A DNA stretch of 64,000 nucleotides from Pseudomonas sp. (GCF_002796985.1 NZ_PEKX01000016.1:109707-173706); one strand, 5' to 3'. Shown: positions 26,835-35,259, counted from the stretch's first letter. Made by a program: numbers and translations. Notes: generated by a model not told the origin, from the sequence alone.

Positions 26835-27196
26835 TGACCGCTGCTGCACATCATCACGACTCCCACGGTGCCGGCCACGACGGCCACGGCGCCGGTCACG
26901 GCAGCCTGGGCTCGTACGCCATCGGCTTCGTGCTCTCGGTGATCCTCACCGCGATCCCGTTCTACATGGTCATCGACGGCGGCTTCTCGCGTCACGCCAC
27001 CCTGCTGACCATGGTGATCCTGGGCCTGGTACAGGTCGTCGTGCACCTGATCTGCTTCCTGCACATGAACTTCTCCTCGGAAGGTCGCTGGAACGTCATG
27101 GCATTCATCTTCACCGCCATCATCATCCTGCTGGTGGTCGGTCTGTCGCTGTGGATCATCTACACCGCAGACACCCTGATGATGCCGATGCCCTGA
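26834..27196 (+). CDS. cyoD: Cytochrome bo3 quinol oxidase subunit IV
   Basis: A 120 aa small subunit with three transmembrane helices (GSYAIGFVLSVILTAIPF, LVQVVVHLICFLHM, FTAIIILLVVGLSLWI), matching CyoD. The cytoplasmic N-terminus is strikingly His-rich (HHHDSHGAGHDGHGAGHG). The ATG overlaps the cyoC stop by 1 nt, so the proteins are translationally coupled. Confidence 0.95.
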   Translation: MTAAAHHHDSHGAGHDGHGAGHGSLGSYAIGFVLSVILTAIPFYMVIDGGFSRHATLLTMVILGLVQVVVHLICFLHMNFSSEGRWNVMAFIFTAIIILLVVGLSLWIIYTADTLMMPMP

Positions 27197-27207
27197 GGGC
27201 CGATGCC

Positions 27208-28095
27208 GTGAAACTCAAGCGTTATCTGCTGGTCGCCAAGCCAGGCATCATCTTCGGCAACCTGATCGCGGTGGCGGGGGGATACTTCCTCGCCGCTCGC
27301 GGCAGCGTTGACCCGATGCTGCTGCTGGCCACCGTGATCGGCCTGTCCCTGGTCGTTGCCAGTGGTTGTGTGTTCAACAACTGCATCGACCGCGACATCG
27401 ATCGCTTCATGGAGCGTACCCGTAGCCGTGTCACCGTGACCGGGCAGATCTCGCTGCGGGCCGCCCTGGCCCACGGCGTGGTCCTGGGCGTGGCGGGCTT
27501 CGGCCTGCTGATGTGGAAGACCAACGTGCAGGCGACTTTGCTCGCCGCCTTCGGCTTCTTCGTCTACGTCGTGCTCTACAGCCTCTGGCTCAAGCGCAGC
27601 TCGGTCTACGGCACGCTGGTCGGCAGTCTCTCCGGAGCCATGCCGCCGGTGGTGGGCTACTGCGCCGCCAGCGGTCACTTCGACATGGGCGCGGCGGTGC
27701 TGCTGCTGATCTTCTGCCTCTGGCAGATGCCGCACAGCTACGCCATCGCGATCTTCCGCCTCAACGACTACCGCGCCGCCGGGATTCCCGTGCTGCCGGT
27801 GGAGCGGGGCATCGAAGCGACCAAGAAGCAGATCCTCTACTACGTGTTGGCCTTTGGTCTTGCGACCCTGCTGCTGACCGTGACCGGCTTTGCCGGCTAC
27901 GGTTACCTGGTGGTGGCGCTGGCCGTCAGTGCCTGGTGGCTGTTCATCGCGGTGAAAGGCTTCAGTGCCGAAGATGATCGCCGCTGGGCCCGCCAGTTGT
28001 TCGCCTTCTCCATCATCGCGATCAGCGTGCTGAGCCTGATGATGTCCATCGACTTCCAGGCCCTCCCGGCCCAGTCGATGCTGGCGGTGCTGTAA
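27208..28095 (+). CDS. cyoE: Protohaem IX farnesyltransferase (haem O synthase)
   Basis: A 295 aa UbiA-family membrane prenyltransferase that converts haem B to haem O, the cofactor needed by CyoB. The GTG start at 27208 (MKLKRYLLVAKPGII) is chosen because GAGGGC lies 7 nt before it and because the family begins here; the open frame extends upstream into cyoD. The Asp-rich motifs NNCIDRDIDRFMERTR and DDRRW-type second loop are visible, with about nine membrane helices. Confidence 0.95.
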   Translation: MKLKRYLLVAKPGIIFGNLIAVAGGYFLAARGSVDPMLLLATVIGLSLVVASGCVFNNCIDRDIDRFMERTRSRVTVTGQISLRAALAHGVVLGVAGFGLLMWKTNVQATLLAAFGFFVYVVLYSLWLKRSSVYGTLVGSLSGAMPPVVGYCAASGHFDMGAAVLLLIFCLWQMPHSYAIAIFRLNDYRAAGIPVLPVERGIEATKKQILYYVLAFGLATLLLTVTGFAGYGYLVVALAVSAWWLFIAVKGFSAEDDRRWARQLFAFSIIAISVLSLMMSIDFQALPAQSMLAVL

Positions 28096-28117
28096 GGCTG
28101 CTCGGCTGCAACGAAAC

Positions 28118-28143
28118 AGCCGCCCTTCGGGGCGGCTTTTTTG
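28118..28143 (+). terminator. Terminator of the cyo operon
   Basis: AGCCGCCC pairs with GGGGCGGCT around TT, followed by a seven-T run; 22 nt after the cyoE stop. Confidence 0.92.
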
Positions 28144-28174
28144 TGCCTAGTACTGCCTGGCGATGCAGCTGTAG

Positions 28175-28253
28175 GTAGGAGCGAGCTTGCTCGCGAACGG
28201 AGCTTTCCGGCTGCTCCGGTGCCAGGGCGGTTCGCGAGCAAGCTCGCTCCTAC
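28175..28253. repeat. REPIN, copy 2
   Basis: Inverted 24-nt REP arms at 28175-28198 and 28230-28253, nearly identical to copies at 2649 and 32151. The 31-nt centre is not conserved. It sits between the convergent cyoE and ndh. Confidence 0.9.
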
Positions 28254-28280
28254 AGGTGAGGCGTGGTGCTTGCCTCGGGC

Positions 28281-28306
28281 GTAGGAGCAGACTCCGTCCG
28301 CGCTCG
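28281..28306. repeat. Solitary REP of a second type
   Basis: GTAGGAGCAGACTCCGTCCG and the next few bases have the REP head and imperfect palindrome but a different core from the REPINs. It lies directly before the ndh stop. Confidence 0.55.
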
Positions 28307-28314
28307 CTATCCGA

Positions 28315-29613
28315 TCAATGCAGCTTCAAGCGTGGCTCCGTGCTGCGCCCGATGCGGTCCGAGATCATCAGCAATGCGGTGCGGAACGGCCCGTAGAGCG
28401 CCATCTGGTGCATGCGGTACAGCGACACGTAGAACATCCGCGCCAGCCAGCCTTCCAGCTTCACGCTGCCCATCAGGTTACCCATCAGGTTGCCCACCGC
28501 GCTGAAGCGCGACAGCGAGATCAGCGAGCCGTAGTCGGTGTAGCGGTACTCCGGCAGCGGCTTGCCATCCAGGCGCGCAACGATGGCCTTGGCCAGCAAC
28601 GAAGCCTGCTGGTGGGCGGCCTGGGCGCGCGGCGGCACGTTGCGTTCGCTGCCATCGCCCATCGGGCAGGCGGCGCAGTCGCCGAAGGCGAAGACGTTGT
28701 CATCGCGGGTGGTCTGCAGGGTCGAGCGAACCACCAACTGGTTGATGCGGTTGCTCTCCAGCCCATCCATGTCCTTGAGCAGGCTCGGCGCGCGGATGCC
28801 CGCCGCCCAGACCTTCAGGCTCGCCGGAATGAACTCGCCCACCGCCGTGCGCAGGCCTTCGGCGGTCACTTCCTGCACCGCCGAGCCGGTGAGCACGCGC
28901 ACGCCGAGTTTTTCCAGGGTCTGGTGTACCGGGCGGCTGATGCGTTCGGGCAGCGCCGGCAGCACGCGCGGGCCGGCCTCGATCAGGGTGATGCGCATGT
29001 TCTGCGGCTGGATGCCGGTCAGGCCATAGGCCGCCAGCTCCTGCGCGGCATGGTGCAATTCGGCGGACAGCTCGACCCCGGTGGCGCCGGCGCCGACGAT
29101 GGCGACGCTGATCTGGTCGTCCTTGTCCTGCCCGGCGTGGGCACGCAGGTAGTGGGTCAGCAACTGCTTGTGGAAGCGCTCGGCCTGCTCGCGGGTGTCC
29201 AGGAAGATGCAGTGATCCGCAGCGCCCTGGGTGCCGAAATCATTGGTGGTGCTGCCGATGGCCAGGACCAGGGTGTCGTAGTCCAGCCCGCGCGCCGGCA
29301 CCAGCTCCTCGCCCTGCTCATCGAGCGTGGCGGCGAGCTGGATGCGCTTGTTCGCGCGGTCCAGGCCGGAAAGGCGGCCGAGCTGAAACTCGAAGTGGTT
29401 CCATTTCGCCTGGGCGACGTAGTTCAGCTCATCCTCGGAGGAGTTGAGCGAGCCGGCGGCGACTTCGTGCAGCAGGGGTTTCCAGATGTGGGTGAGGTTG
29501 GCGTCGACGAGCGTGATGCGCGCACGATCCTTTTTACCCAGGGTGCGGCCGAGACGGGTCGCGAGCTCTAGCCCGCCGGCGCCGCCGCCGACGATCACGA
29601 TACGATGGGACAT
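28315..29613 (-). CDS. ndh: Type II NADH dehydrogenase
   Basis: A 432 aa flavoprotein that passes electrons from NADH to quinone without proton pumping, on the cytoplasmic face of the membrane. It has an N-terminal FAD-binding Rossmann motif (IVIVGGGAGGLE), an NADH-binding second Rossmann motif (VAIVGAGATGVELSAE) and the FAD-closing segment NVFAFGDCAA. The amphipathic C-terminus typical of NDH-2 provides membrane attachment. It delivers quinol to oxidases such as Cyo next door. It is preceded in the same direction by the DUF3094 gene (53 nt) and may share its promoter. Confidence 0.93.
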   Translation of the reverse strand: MSHRIVIVGGGAGGLELATRLGRTLGKKDRARITLVDANLTHIWKPLLHEVAAGSLNSSEDELNYVAQAKWNHFEFQLGRLSGLDRANKRIQLAATLDEQGEELVPARGLDYDTLVLAIGSTTNDFGTQGAADHCIFLDTREQAERFHKQLLTHYLRAHAGQDKDDQISVAIVGAGATGVELSAELHHAAQELAAYGLTGIQPQNMRITLIEAGPRVLPALPERISRPVHQTLEKLGVRVLTGSAVQEVTAEGLRTAVGEFIPASLKVWAAGIRAPSLLKDMDGLESNRINQLVVRSTLQTTRDDNVFAFGDCAACPMGDGSERNVPPRAQAAHQQASLLAKAIVARLDGKPLPEYRYTDYGSLISLSRFSAVGNLMGNLMGSVKLEGWLARMFYVSLYRMHQMALYGPFRTALLMISDRIGRSTEPRLKLH

Positions 29614-29666
29614 GATGCATTCTCATAGCTTAAGGAATCCTGTATCGGCCCGTGGCGGCACGGCGC

Positions 29667-29837
29667 TCACGCAAGGTAGGCCAGGAGGCGGCTCAGCAAA
29701 CCCAGGGCGATGACCACCGCGAGCAATCCGCCCATCATCAGCCAGGGCTTGAACGGCGCGCGCCGGACCTGGTGGACGGGGGAGCTGAGGTACTGATCGA
29801 CCTTCTGCTGGTCTTCGGGGCTCAAGCGACTGGGCAT
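29667..29837 (-). CDS. Small membrane protein, DUF3094 type
   Basis: A 56 aa protein beginning MPSRLSPEDQQKVDQYL, with a polar N-terminus that looks like a short amphipathic helix and a single C-terminal membrane helix (about 32-55: WLMMGGLLAVVIALGLL). It was read directly from the minus strand; it is too short for many ORF cut-offs. Proteins of this kind occur next to ndh in Pseudomonas, and it may bind or tune the dehydrogenase, but that is inference. A good promoter lies at 29865-29893. Confidence 0.8.
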   Translation of the reverse strand: MPSRLSPEDQQKVDQYLSSPVHQVRRAPFKPWLMMGGLLAVVIALGLLSRLLAYLA

Positions 29838-29864
29838 GGGCGGCCTCCGTTTATAATGTCGAGC

Positions 29865-29893
29865 ATTCTAGTAGGGCTTGGGCGGCCTCTCAA
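29865..29893 (-). promoter_or_regulatory. Sigma-70 promoter for the DUF3094-ndh pair
   Basis: On the minus strand, TTGAGA (29888-29893) and TAGAAT (29865-29870) are spaced by 17 nt, with the DUF3094 start about 28 nt downstream. Predicted transcription start is near 29858. Confidence 0.6.
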
Positions 29894-29931
29894 TGCACCG
29901 CCGTTCAATGCAGCATTGCAGCGGCGCCTAT

Positions 29932-30561
29932 TTACAGGCCGACGCCCATGTCGAACAGCACGGTGCGGCCGAGGTTGCCGCGCAGGAAGTCCGGCGCATC
30001 GCTGTGGGCGAACAGCACGCGGGCGTAGGTCGGCCCGACCACCGACAGCGAGCGCCAACCCTGGCGCAGGTACTCGGTGGGCGGCGGGAAAGGGGTGTTG
30101 AAGTCCGGCGTCTCGCGCTTGAGGCTGACGAAGGCGAGCAGGTCCAGTTCGCGCGGGTCGATGCCGCGTTCGGTGTAGTTGTGCGCCTTCTTGCGTAGCG
30201 TCGGTGCCAGGCGCGCCTGCAACTCTGCACAGGGAATTCGCCGCGGCCGCTGCTCGCGACGGATCAGCTGGTTGAGGCTCTGGGCCATGCGCCGACGCAG
30301 CAGTTCCTCTTTCCATTCTTCATTGAGCCGACGGCCCTGGTCGAGGACGAAGAACACCTCGAAGGTGGCGTCTCGAAACAGCACATCCGGTGGCTGCCCC
30401 GTCGGTGCAACGAAGTCTTCCTGGCGGTACGGCACCTTCAGCGCCTGCAGCAGGCGCTGGCAGGCCCAGCATTCCCGCTCCCATTTACGGGCGTTGGAGA
30501 GGAAGTCGTTGGCTTGTTCCGCCTGGCGCGTCAGCAGGCGCAGATAGTCGGACTCGTTCAT
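29932..30561 (-). CDS. DUF1780 family protein
   Basis: A 209 aa soluble protein beginning MNESDYLRLLTRQAEQANDFL. It matches my memory of DUF1780, a conserved Pseudomonas family found near ndh, with a predicted restriction-endonuclease-like fold but unproven activity. Polar motifs that could be catalytic (EVFFVLDQGRR, KKAHNYTERG) are visible without a clear active site. It is encoded away from the neighbouring plus-strand genes. Confidence 0.7.
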   Translation of the reverse strand: MNESDYLRLLTRQAEQANDFLSNARKWERECWACQRLLQALKVPYRQEDFVAPTGQPPDVLFRDATFEVFFVLDQGRRLNEEWKEELLRRRMAQSLNQLIRREQRPRRIPCAELQARLAPTLRKKAHNYTERGIDPRELDLLAFVSLKRETPDFNTPFPPPTEYLRQGWRSLSVVGPTYARVLFAHSDAPDFLRGNLGRTVLFDMGVGL

Positions 30562-30652
30562 GCCTCAAGCATAGTTGCTGGCTCGAGCAGGCGGGCACCG
30601 ATGGCGGTGTAGACTGTTGCCAATCTTTGGGTGTGGTGGGCAAGGGGGAAGC

Positions 30653-31117
30653 GTGAGACGACTGTTGGGCGGGTTGCTACTGATGGTGCTGGCGAGTGTG
30701 GCGGTGGCGCAGGAATCGCCGGCTACCGGTTGGACGCTGCTGGACCAGTTCGACAAACCCTACACCGCCACGGCCAACCTGAAGGTGTTACTGGTCGCCC
30801 ACGACATGGCAGGCTCGAAGCTGGTCAAGGCCGCCCTGGCAGATCGGCCTGAAGGTTATCTCGAAGCCCGTAACGCTGCCTTCGTCGCGGACGTCAGCCG
30901 CATGCCCGCTGCGATTTCGAAGATGTTCGCCATCCCCGCCATGCGCGACTACTCCTACCGCGTGCTGCTCGACCGCGAGCCGCGCGTGGCCAATCGCTTC
31001 CCGGCCCAGGCCGATGCGGTGACCTGGCTGCAACTGGAGCAGGGCAAGGTCGTCGCTACCCGTCAGTTCGACTCGGCCGACGCCCTGCGCCAAGCGTTGG
31101 AGCGGGGCGCACCGTGA
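30653..31117 (+). CDS. Exported protein with thioredoxin-like features, unknown function
   Basis: A 154 aa protein if the GTG at 30653 is used; this follows AAGGGGGAA and gives a clean signal peptide (VRRLLGGLLLMVLASVAVA, cleavage after AQE-type site). The mature part (WTLLDQFDKPYTATANLKVLL) recalls thioredoxin-like or AhpC-type folds but lacks a CxxC, so no redox function is claimed. It overlaps the next gene by 4 nt (ATGA-type), suggesting they are translated together. Confidence 0.7.
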   Translation: MRRLLGGLLLMVLASVAVAQESPATGWTLLDQFDKPYTATANLKVLLVAHDMAGSKLVKAALADRPEGYLEARNAAFVADVSRMPAAISKMFAIPAMRDYSYRVLLDREPRVANRFPAQADAVTWLQLEQGKVVATRQFDSADALRQALERGAP

Positions 31118-31803
31118 TCGCCGCGCAGCTATTGTCCGCAGAAACCCTGGAGATCGGCTGGGCCATCTACCTGCCCATCGTCGCCTGGGCCATCTGGCGC
31201 GCGCCCTGGCTGGAGCTGGTCAGCGACTTCCGCCGTCAGCACCTGGTGTTCGGCACCATGCTCGGGCTGTTCCTGCTCTGGCTGGTGCGCCGGGATTTCG
31301 CTTCCGGGGTGTCGTTCCACTTCATCGGCATGACCGCCGTGACCCTGCTGCTGGACTGGCCGCTGGCGATCATCGTCGGCCTCGTCGCGCAGCTCGGCCT
31401 GTGCGCCATCGGCCGCCAGGATTGGGCGGCCATTGGCGTCAACGGCATTTTGCTGATCCTGATCCCGGTGTTGATCACCGAGCTGGCGGCGATCTTCGTC
31501 GAGCGCCGGCAGCCACGGAACCTGTTCGTCTACATCTTCTGCTCGGGCTTCTTCCCGGCGGCATTGGCGGCGGTCTGCAGCCTGCTGCTGGGTCTCGGGC
31601 TGCTGTGGATGGACGGGCTGTTCCCTATGCCACCGTGGATCGAGGACTTCATCGGCTACCTCTGGCTGGTCATGTTCCCCGAGGCCTTCATCAACGGCAC
31701 CATCGTCACCGGGTTGGTGGTCTTCCACCCGGACTGGCTGGAAACCTTCAACCGCACGCGCTACCTGCAGGCGCCCTGGAAGGATGACGATGAGTCGCGC
31801 TGA
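31114..31803 (+). CDS. Multi-pass membrane protein, CbiM/ECF permease-like
   Basis: A 229 aa integral membrane protein with about six helices (for example WAIYLPIVAWAIW, GILLILIPVLITELAAIFV, FFPAALAAVCSLLLGLGLLW). Conserved-looking polar residues inside helices (FHFIGMTAVTLLLDWP, FPEAFINGTIVTG) resemble energy-coupling-factor permeases of the CbiM family, which take up Ni or Co. No ATPase gene is nearby, so the transport role is only suggested. It is coupled to the exported protein before it by overlap. Confidence 0.6.
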   Translation: MIAAQLLSAETLEIGWAIYLPIVAWAIWRAPWLELVSDFRRQHLVFGTMLGLFLLWLVRRDFASGVSFHFIGMTAVTLLLDWPLAIIVGLVAQLGLCAIGRQDWAAIGVNGILLILIPVLITELAAIFVERRQPRNLFVYIFCSGFFPAALAAVCSLLLGLGLLWMDGLFPMPPWIEDFIGYLWLVMFPEAFINGTIVTGLVVFHPDWLETFNRTRYLQAPWKDDDESR

Positions 31804-31910
31804 TGTTCGGCCATCTGCTAGGCCCATGGCTCCCGTGGCTTGACTCAGGTCAGTTCGGAAACCTCCTACGATCAGGGAAGCTTGGCCCCCCATTCGCAAG
31901 GAGATTGCCG

Positions 31911-32126
31911 ATGAGCATTCACAGCTGGGCCGAGCAGCGCCTTCATGAGCTGCTGATCGAAGCCGAAGCGGCCGGGCAGGACCCGCAACTGGCCGTGCGC
32001 GCGCTACTGAGCGCGGTGGTGCAGGCCAACTCACAGGTCCGTACGCAGGAGGACCTGGGCCATGAACTGCACTTCCTCGCCGACAACCTGGACGAGGAAC
32101 GGGACTACACCTTCATGCGTCCCTGA
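31911..32126 (+). CDS. Small conserved cytosolic protein, unknown function
   Basis: A 71 aa acidic helical protein (MSIHSWAEQRLHELLIEA) with a strong AAGGAG site 7 nt before the ATG, which decides the start. No signal peptide or known motif. A 107-nt gap separates it from the membrane-protein gene. It seems to be a conserved Pseudomonas gene by position; function not recognised. Confidence 0.65.
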   Translation: MSIHSWAEQRLHELLIEAEAAGQDPQLAVRALLSAVVQANSQVRTQEDLGHELHFLADNLDEERDYTFMRP

Positions 32127-32150
32127 ACGCACAGGGAGGCTTGCTGTCCT

Positions 32151-32232
32151 GTAGGAGCGAGCTTGCTCGCGAACGCTCTTTTCGGCTGGGAAACCTGGTG
32201 CTCGGACGGTTCGCGAGCAAGCTCGCTCCTAC
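32151..32232. repeat. REPIN, copy 3
   Basis: Inverted REP arms at 32151-32174 and 32209-32232, sharing the GTAGGAGCGAGC head with copies 1 and 2. It lies between the small plus-strand gene and the convergent yacG operon. Confidence 0.9.
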
Positions 32233-32258
32233 ACTGAACGGCTATGCCGAGCACAAAA

Positions 32259-32286
32259 AAACCGCCCATTGGGGCGGTTTCTTTTT
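32259..32286. terminator. Bidirectional terminator between convergent genes
   Basis: AAACCGCCC / GGGGCGGTTT with an ATT centre, an A run on the left and a CTTTTTC run on the right. It can stop both the plus-strand small gene and the minus-strand coaE-yacG transcript. Confidence 0.85.
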
Positions 32287-32291
32287 CTGCT

Positions 32292-32495
32292 TCAATGCCC
32301 GCGCGGATTCTCCAGATCGCCGGAAAACAGCTCGTCTTCCAGGTTATCGCCGGGGATGGCGTGATCTTCCGCCGCCCAGGCGCCGAGGTCGATCAGCTTG
32401 CAGCGGTGCGAACAGAAGGGGCGGAACTCGCTCTTGGCGCTCCACTCCACGGGGGCGCCACAGGTGGGGCATTCCACGCTCAGGGGTTGGCTCAT
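32292..32495 (-). CDS. yacG: DNA gyrase inhibitor YacG
   Basis: A 67 aa zinc-binding protein. CPTCG (residues 9-13) and CSHRC (28-32) supply the four Cys ligands, and the acidic C-terminal tail matches the family length. YacG binds GyrB and inhibits gyrase. Its start overlaps the coaE stop, and the coaE-yacG order is conserved in many gamma-proteobacteria. Confidence 0.93.
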   Translation of the reverse strand: MSQPLSVECPTCGAPVEWSAKSEFRPFCSHRCKLIDLGAWAAEDHAIPGDNLEDELFSGDLENPRGH

Positions 32496-33100
32496 GGTTG
32501 TCCTCCACGCAGGCCGAGATAAAACTGATGCAGACGCTCGACCTGCTGGTGCAGGTGGCCGAGGTCGCCATCGTTGAGCAGCACGTCGTCCGCGTGCTTG
32601 AGTCGGTCGTCGCGCAAGGCCTGGGCCTTGAGAATCGAACGGACCTGTTCTTCGGACACCTGGTCCCGGCGCATGGTGCGCTCCAGTTGCAGGTGTTCGG
32701 GGGTATCCACCACCAGCACGCGCTGAGTCATGCGGTATTGCCCGGACTCCACCAACAGCGGCGAGACCAGGATGGCGTAGGGCGATTGCGCTTGCGCCAG
32801 GTTGCTGGCGATCTCCTGGCCGATCAGCGGGTGCAGCAGTTGCTCCAGCCAGCGGCGTTCGTCTTCGGCCTTGAAGATGCGCTCGCGCAGCGCGGCGCGG
32901 TTCAGTTGGCCGGCCGGCAGCAGCATGGCGTCGCCGAAGCGCTCGACGATTTTCGCCAGGGCAGGGCGGCCGGGTTCGACTACCCAACGCGCGGCGTGGT
33001 CGGCGTCGACCATGTGTATGCCCAGCGAGGCGAAATGCTCGGCGGCGGCGCTCTTGCCGCTACCAATGCCGCCGGTGAGGCCCAGAATCCAGGGTTTCAT
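32492..33100 (-). CDS. coaE: Dephospho-CoA kinase
   Basis: A 202 aa P-loop kinase catalysing the last step of coenzyme A synthesis. The Walker A motif is GLTGGIGSGKS (residues 8-18); the DADHAAR and LVVDTPEHLQLERTMRRD stretches match nucleotide- and substrate-binding elements. It lies in the conserved pilD-coaE-yacG order, 63 nt after pilD. Confidence 0.95.
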   Translation of the reverse strand: MKPWILGLTGGIGSGKSAAAEHFASLGIHMVDADHAARWVVEPGRPALAKIVERFGDAMLLPAGQLNRAALRERIFKAEDERRWLEQLLHPLIGQEIASNLAQAQSPYAILVSPLLVESGQYRMTQRVLVVDTPEHLQLERTMRRDQVSEEQVRSILKAQALRDDRLKHADDVLLNDGDLGHLHQQVERLHQFYLGLRGGQP

Positions 33101-33163
33101 CGTTCTCCTTCAGCCGGCCCGGTGGCCGTCGCAGGCGCCGAGGGGGCTCGGCGCGGGAGAAGG

Positions 33164-34036
33164 CTAGCGGAAACCGGCGAACTGCAGATAGGTCGCGGTT
33201 ATTTGATCACCCCAGAGCAGCGCAATCCAGCCGGCGATGGCCAGATAGGGGCCGAAGGGGATAGGCGTACTGGTTTCGGCATTGCGCAGGCGCAGCATGA
33301 TCACGCCCAGCACCGCGCCGACCAGCGACGACAGCAGGATGGTCAGCGGCAGCACCTGCCAGCCGCCCCAGGCGCCGAGCATCGCCAGCAGCTTGAAGTC
33401 GCCGTAGCCCATGCCTTCCTTGCCGGTGATCAGCTTGAACAGCCAGTACACCGACCACAGGCTGAGGTAGCCGAATACCGCGCCCCAGAGCGCATCGCCC
33501 AGGCTGGTGAACAGCCCGAAGTGATTGACGATCAGCCCCAGCCAGAGCAACGGCAGCACCAGGGCGTCCGGCAGCAGTTGGTGATCGACGTCGATCATGC
33601 TCATCGCCAGCAGGCCCCAGGTCAGCAGCAGCATCGCGCCGGCCTGCCAGCCGAAACCGTAATGCCAGGCGATGAAAGCCGACAGCACGCCGCAGGCCAG
33701 CTCCACCAGCGGGTAGCGCTTGCTGATCGGCGCCTTGCACGACGAACACTTGCCGCCCAACGCCAGCCAGCTGACTACCGGGATGTTCTCCCAGGGCTTG
33801 ATCTCGTGGGCGCAGTGCGGGCACTGGGAGTTGGGCAGGATCAGGTTGTAGGTCGGGCGTTTTTCGCTCTCCGGCAAACCCAGGGTTTCCCGGGCCTGTT
33901 GTTGCCAGTCGCGCTCCATCATCCGTGGCAGGCGATGGATCACCACGTTGAGGAAGCTGCCGACCAGCAGGCCCAGCACCGCCACGAATAAAACAAAGGC
34001 CAGCGGGGTGCTGGCCAGGAAGTCGAGTAAGGGCAT
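33164..34036 (-). CDS. pilD: Prepilin peptidase / N-methyltransferase PilD
   Basis: A 290 aa inner-membrane aspartyl protease that cleaves the leader of PilA and type II pseudopilins and methylates the new N-terminus. Two CxxC pairs (CPHC near 73 and CSSC near 98) form the zinc-binding cytoplasmic loop, and the catalytic aspartates lie in DVDHQLLPD and GYGDFKLL. Eight membrane helices are predicted. Only 2 nt separate it from pilC. Confidence 0.96.
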   Translation of the reverse strand: MPLLDFLASTPLAFVLFVAVLGLLVGSFLNVVIHRLPRMMERDWQQQARETLGLPESEKRPTYNLILPNSQCPHCAHEIKPWENIPVVSWLALGGKCSSCKAPISKRYPLVELACGVLSAFIAWHYGFGWQAGAMLLLTWGLLAMSMIDVDHQLLPDALVLPLLWLGLIVNHFGLFTSLGDALWGAVFGYLSLWSVYWLFKLITGKEGMGYGDFKLLAMLGAWGGWQVLPLTILLSSLVGAVLGVIMLRLRNAETSTPIPFGPYLAIAGWIALLWGDQITATYLQFAGFR

Positions 34037-34038
34037 CT

Positions 34039-35256
34039 TTAAACTACTTGGCCCAACTGGAATATCGGCAGGTACATGGCGATGATCAAACCGCCGACCA
34101 ACACCCCGAGGACGGCCATGATCATCGGTTCCATCAGGGTGGTCAGGTTATCGACGGCGTTGTCGACTTCCTCCTCGTAGTAGCTTGCAACTTTGTCCAG
34201 CATTGAGTCCAGAGAGCCAGACTCTTCACCAATAGCCGCCATTTGGATGGCCATGCTGGGAAATACGCCAGTGGTGCGCATAGAGAAGTTGAGCTGCGTG
34301 CCCGATGAGACGTCCTGCTTGATCCTGTTAACCGCATTTCGGAAAACCACGTTGCCTGTAGCGCCGGAAACAGAGTCCAGAGCCTCCACCAGCGGTACGC
34401 CAGCAGCAAAAGTGGTGGACAGGGTGCGGGCATAACGTGCGACAGCCGACTTGTAGAGGATGTCTCCGACCACTGGTAGCTTCAATATCGAGCGATCAAC
34501 CATGTCTCTGAACTTTTCGGAACGCCGATGGGCTTCGCGAAGGACGTAGACAGCGGCGAACAATGCAATCAATACGATGAACCACCATTCCTGCAGCGCT
34601 TCGGAGATGGAAATGACAAAGCGAGTGAATGCCGGAAGCTCTGCTCCAAATCCTTCGAATACCGATTGGAATTGGGGTACTACTTTAATCAGCAGAATCG
34701 ACGAAACAATGATAGCGACGACCACGACCGCGATGGGATAGGTCATCGCTTTCTTGATCTTGGCCTTGAGTGATTCAGTCTTTTCTTTGTAGGTGGCTAC
34801 CCGATCAAGAAGCGTTTCCAGCGCACCGGACTGCTCACCTGCGTCGACCAGGTTGCAATAGAGGTCATCGAAATACTGAGGCTTTTTGCGTAGCGAGTTG
34901 GCCAGACTGTTACCGGACGCGACTTCCTGCTTGATTTCATCGACCAGCTTGCGCATGTTCGGATTGTCGAAGCCCTCGCCAATGATGTCGAAGGACTGAA
35001 GCAGGGGAACGCCGGAGCCCATCATCGTCGCCATCTGGCGCGTGAAGAGGGCGATATCCATGGGCTTGATTTTCTTGCCCGCGCTCAGGATCGAAATGCT
35101 CTTCTTGCGGACCTTGATTGGATTGATGCCTTGCTTGCGCAACTGCGCCTTCACCAATGCAGTATTGACCCCCGCAAGTTCCCCTTTGACCTTCCCGCCC
35201 TTTCGATCAGTCCCTTCCCAGACGAAGGTGCTGCTCTTCAATGCTTTTTCCGCCAT
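34039..35256 (-). CDS. pilC: Type IV pilus inner-membrane platform protein PilC
   Basis: A 405 aa protein with two GspF domains (about 70-190 and 270-395) and three membrane helices (VVVVAIIVSSILLIKVV, WWFIVLIALFAAVYVL, and the C-terminal LGVLVGGLIIAMYLPIF). It couples the PilB and PilT motors to pilus assembly. Motifs FTRQMATMMGSGVPLLQS and the repeat YARTLSTTFAAGVPLVEA are diagnostic. It lies 3 nt after pilB. Confidence 0.96.
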   Translation of the reverse strand: MAEKALKSSTFVWEGTDRKGGKVKGELAGVNTALVKAQLRKQGINPIKVRKKSISILSAGKKIKPMDIALFTRQMATMMGSGVPLLQSFDIIGEGFDNPNMRKLVDEIKQEVASGNSLANSLRKKPQYFDDLYCNLVDAGEQSGALETLLDRVATYKEKTESLKAKIKKAMTYPIAVVVVAIIVSSILLIKVVPQFQSVFEGFGAELPAFTRFVISISEALQEWWFIVLIALFAAVYVLREAHRRSEKFRDMVDRSILKLPVVGDILYKSAVARYARTLSTTFAAGVPLVEALDSVSGATGNVVFRNAVNRIKQDVSSGTQLNFSMRTTGVFPSMAIQMAAIGEESGSLDSMLDKVASYYEEEVDNAVDNLTTLMEPMIMAVLGVLVGGLIIAMYLPIFQLGQVV

Positions 35257-35259
35257 GGA

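Noticed and set aside
24789..26849. A 686-codon frame antisense to cyoB/cyoC
   Set aside because: It is a shadow of the conserved cyoBC coding frame, with biased composition.
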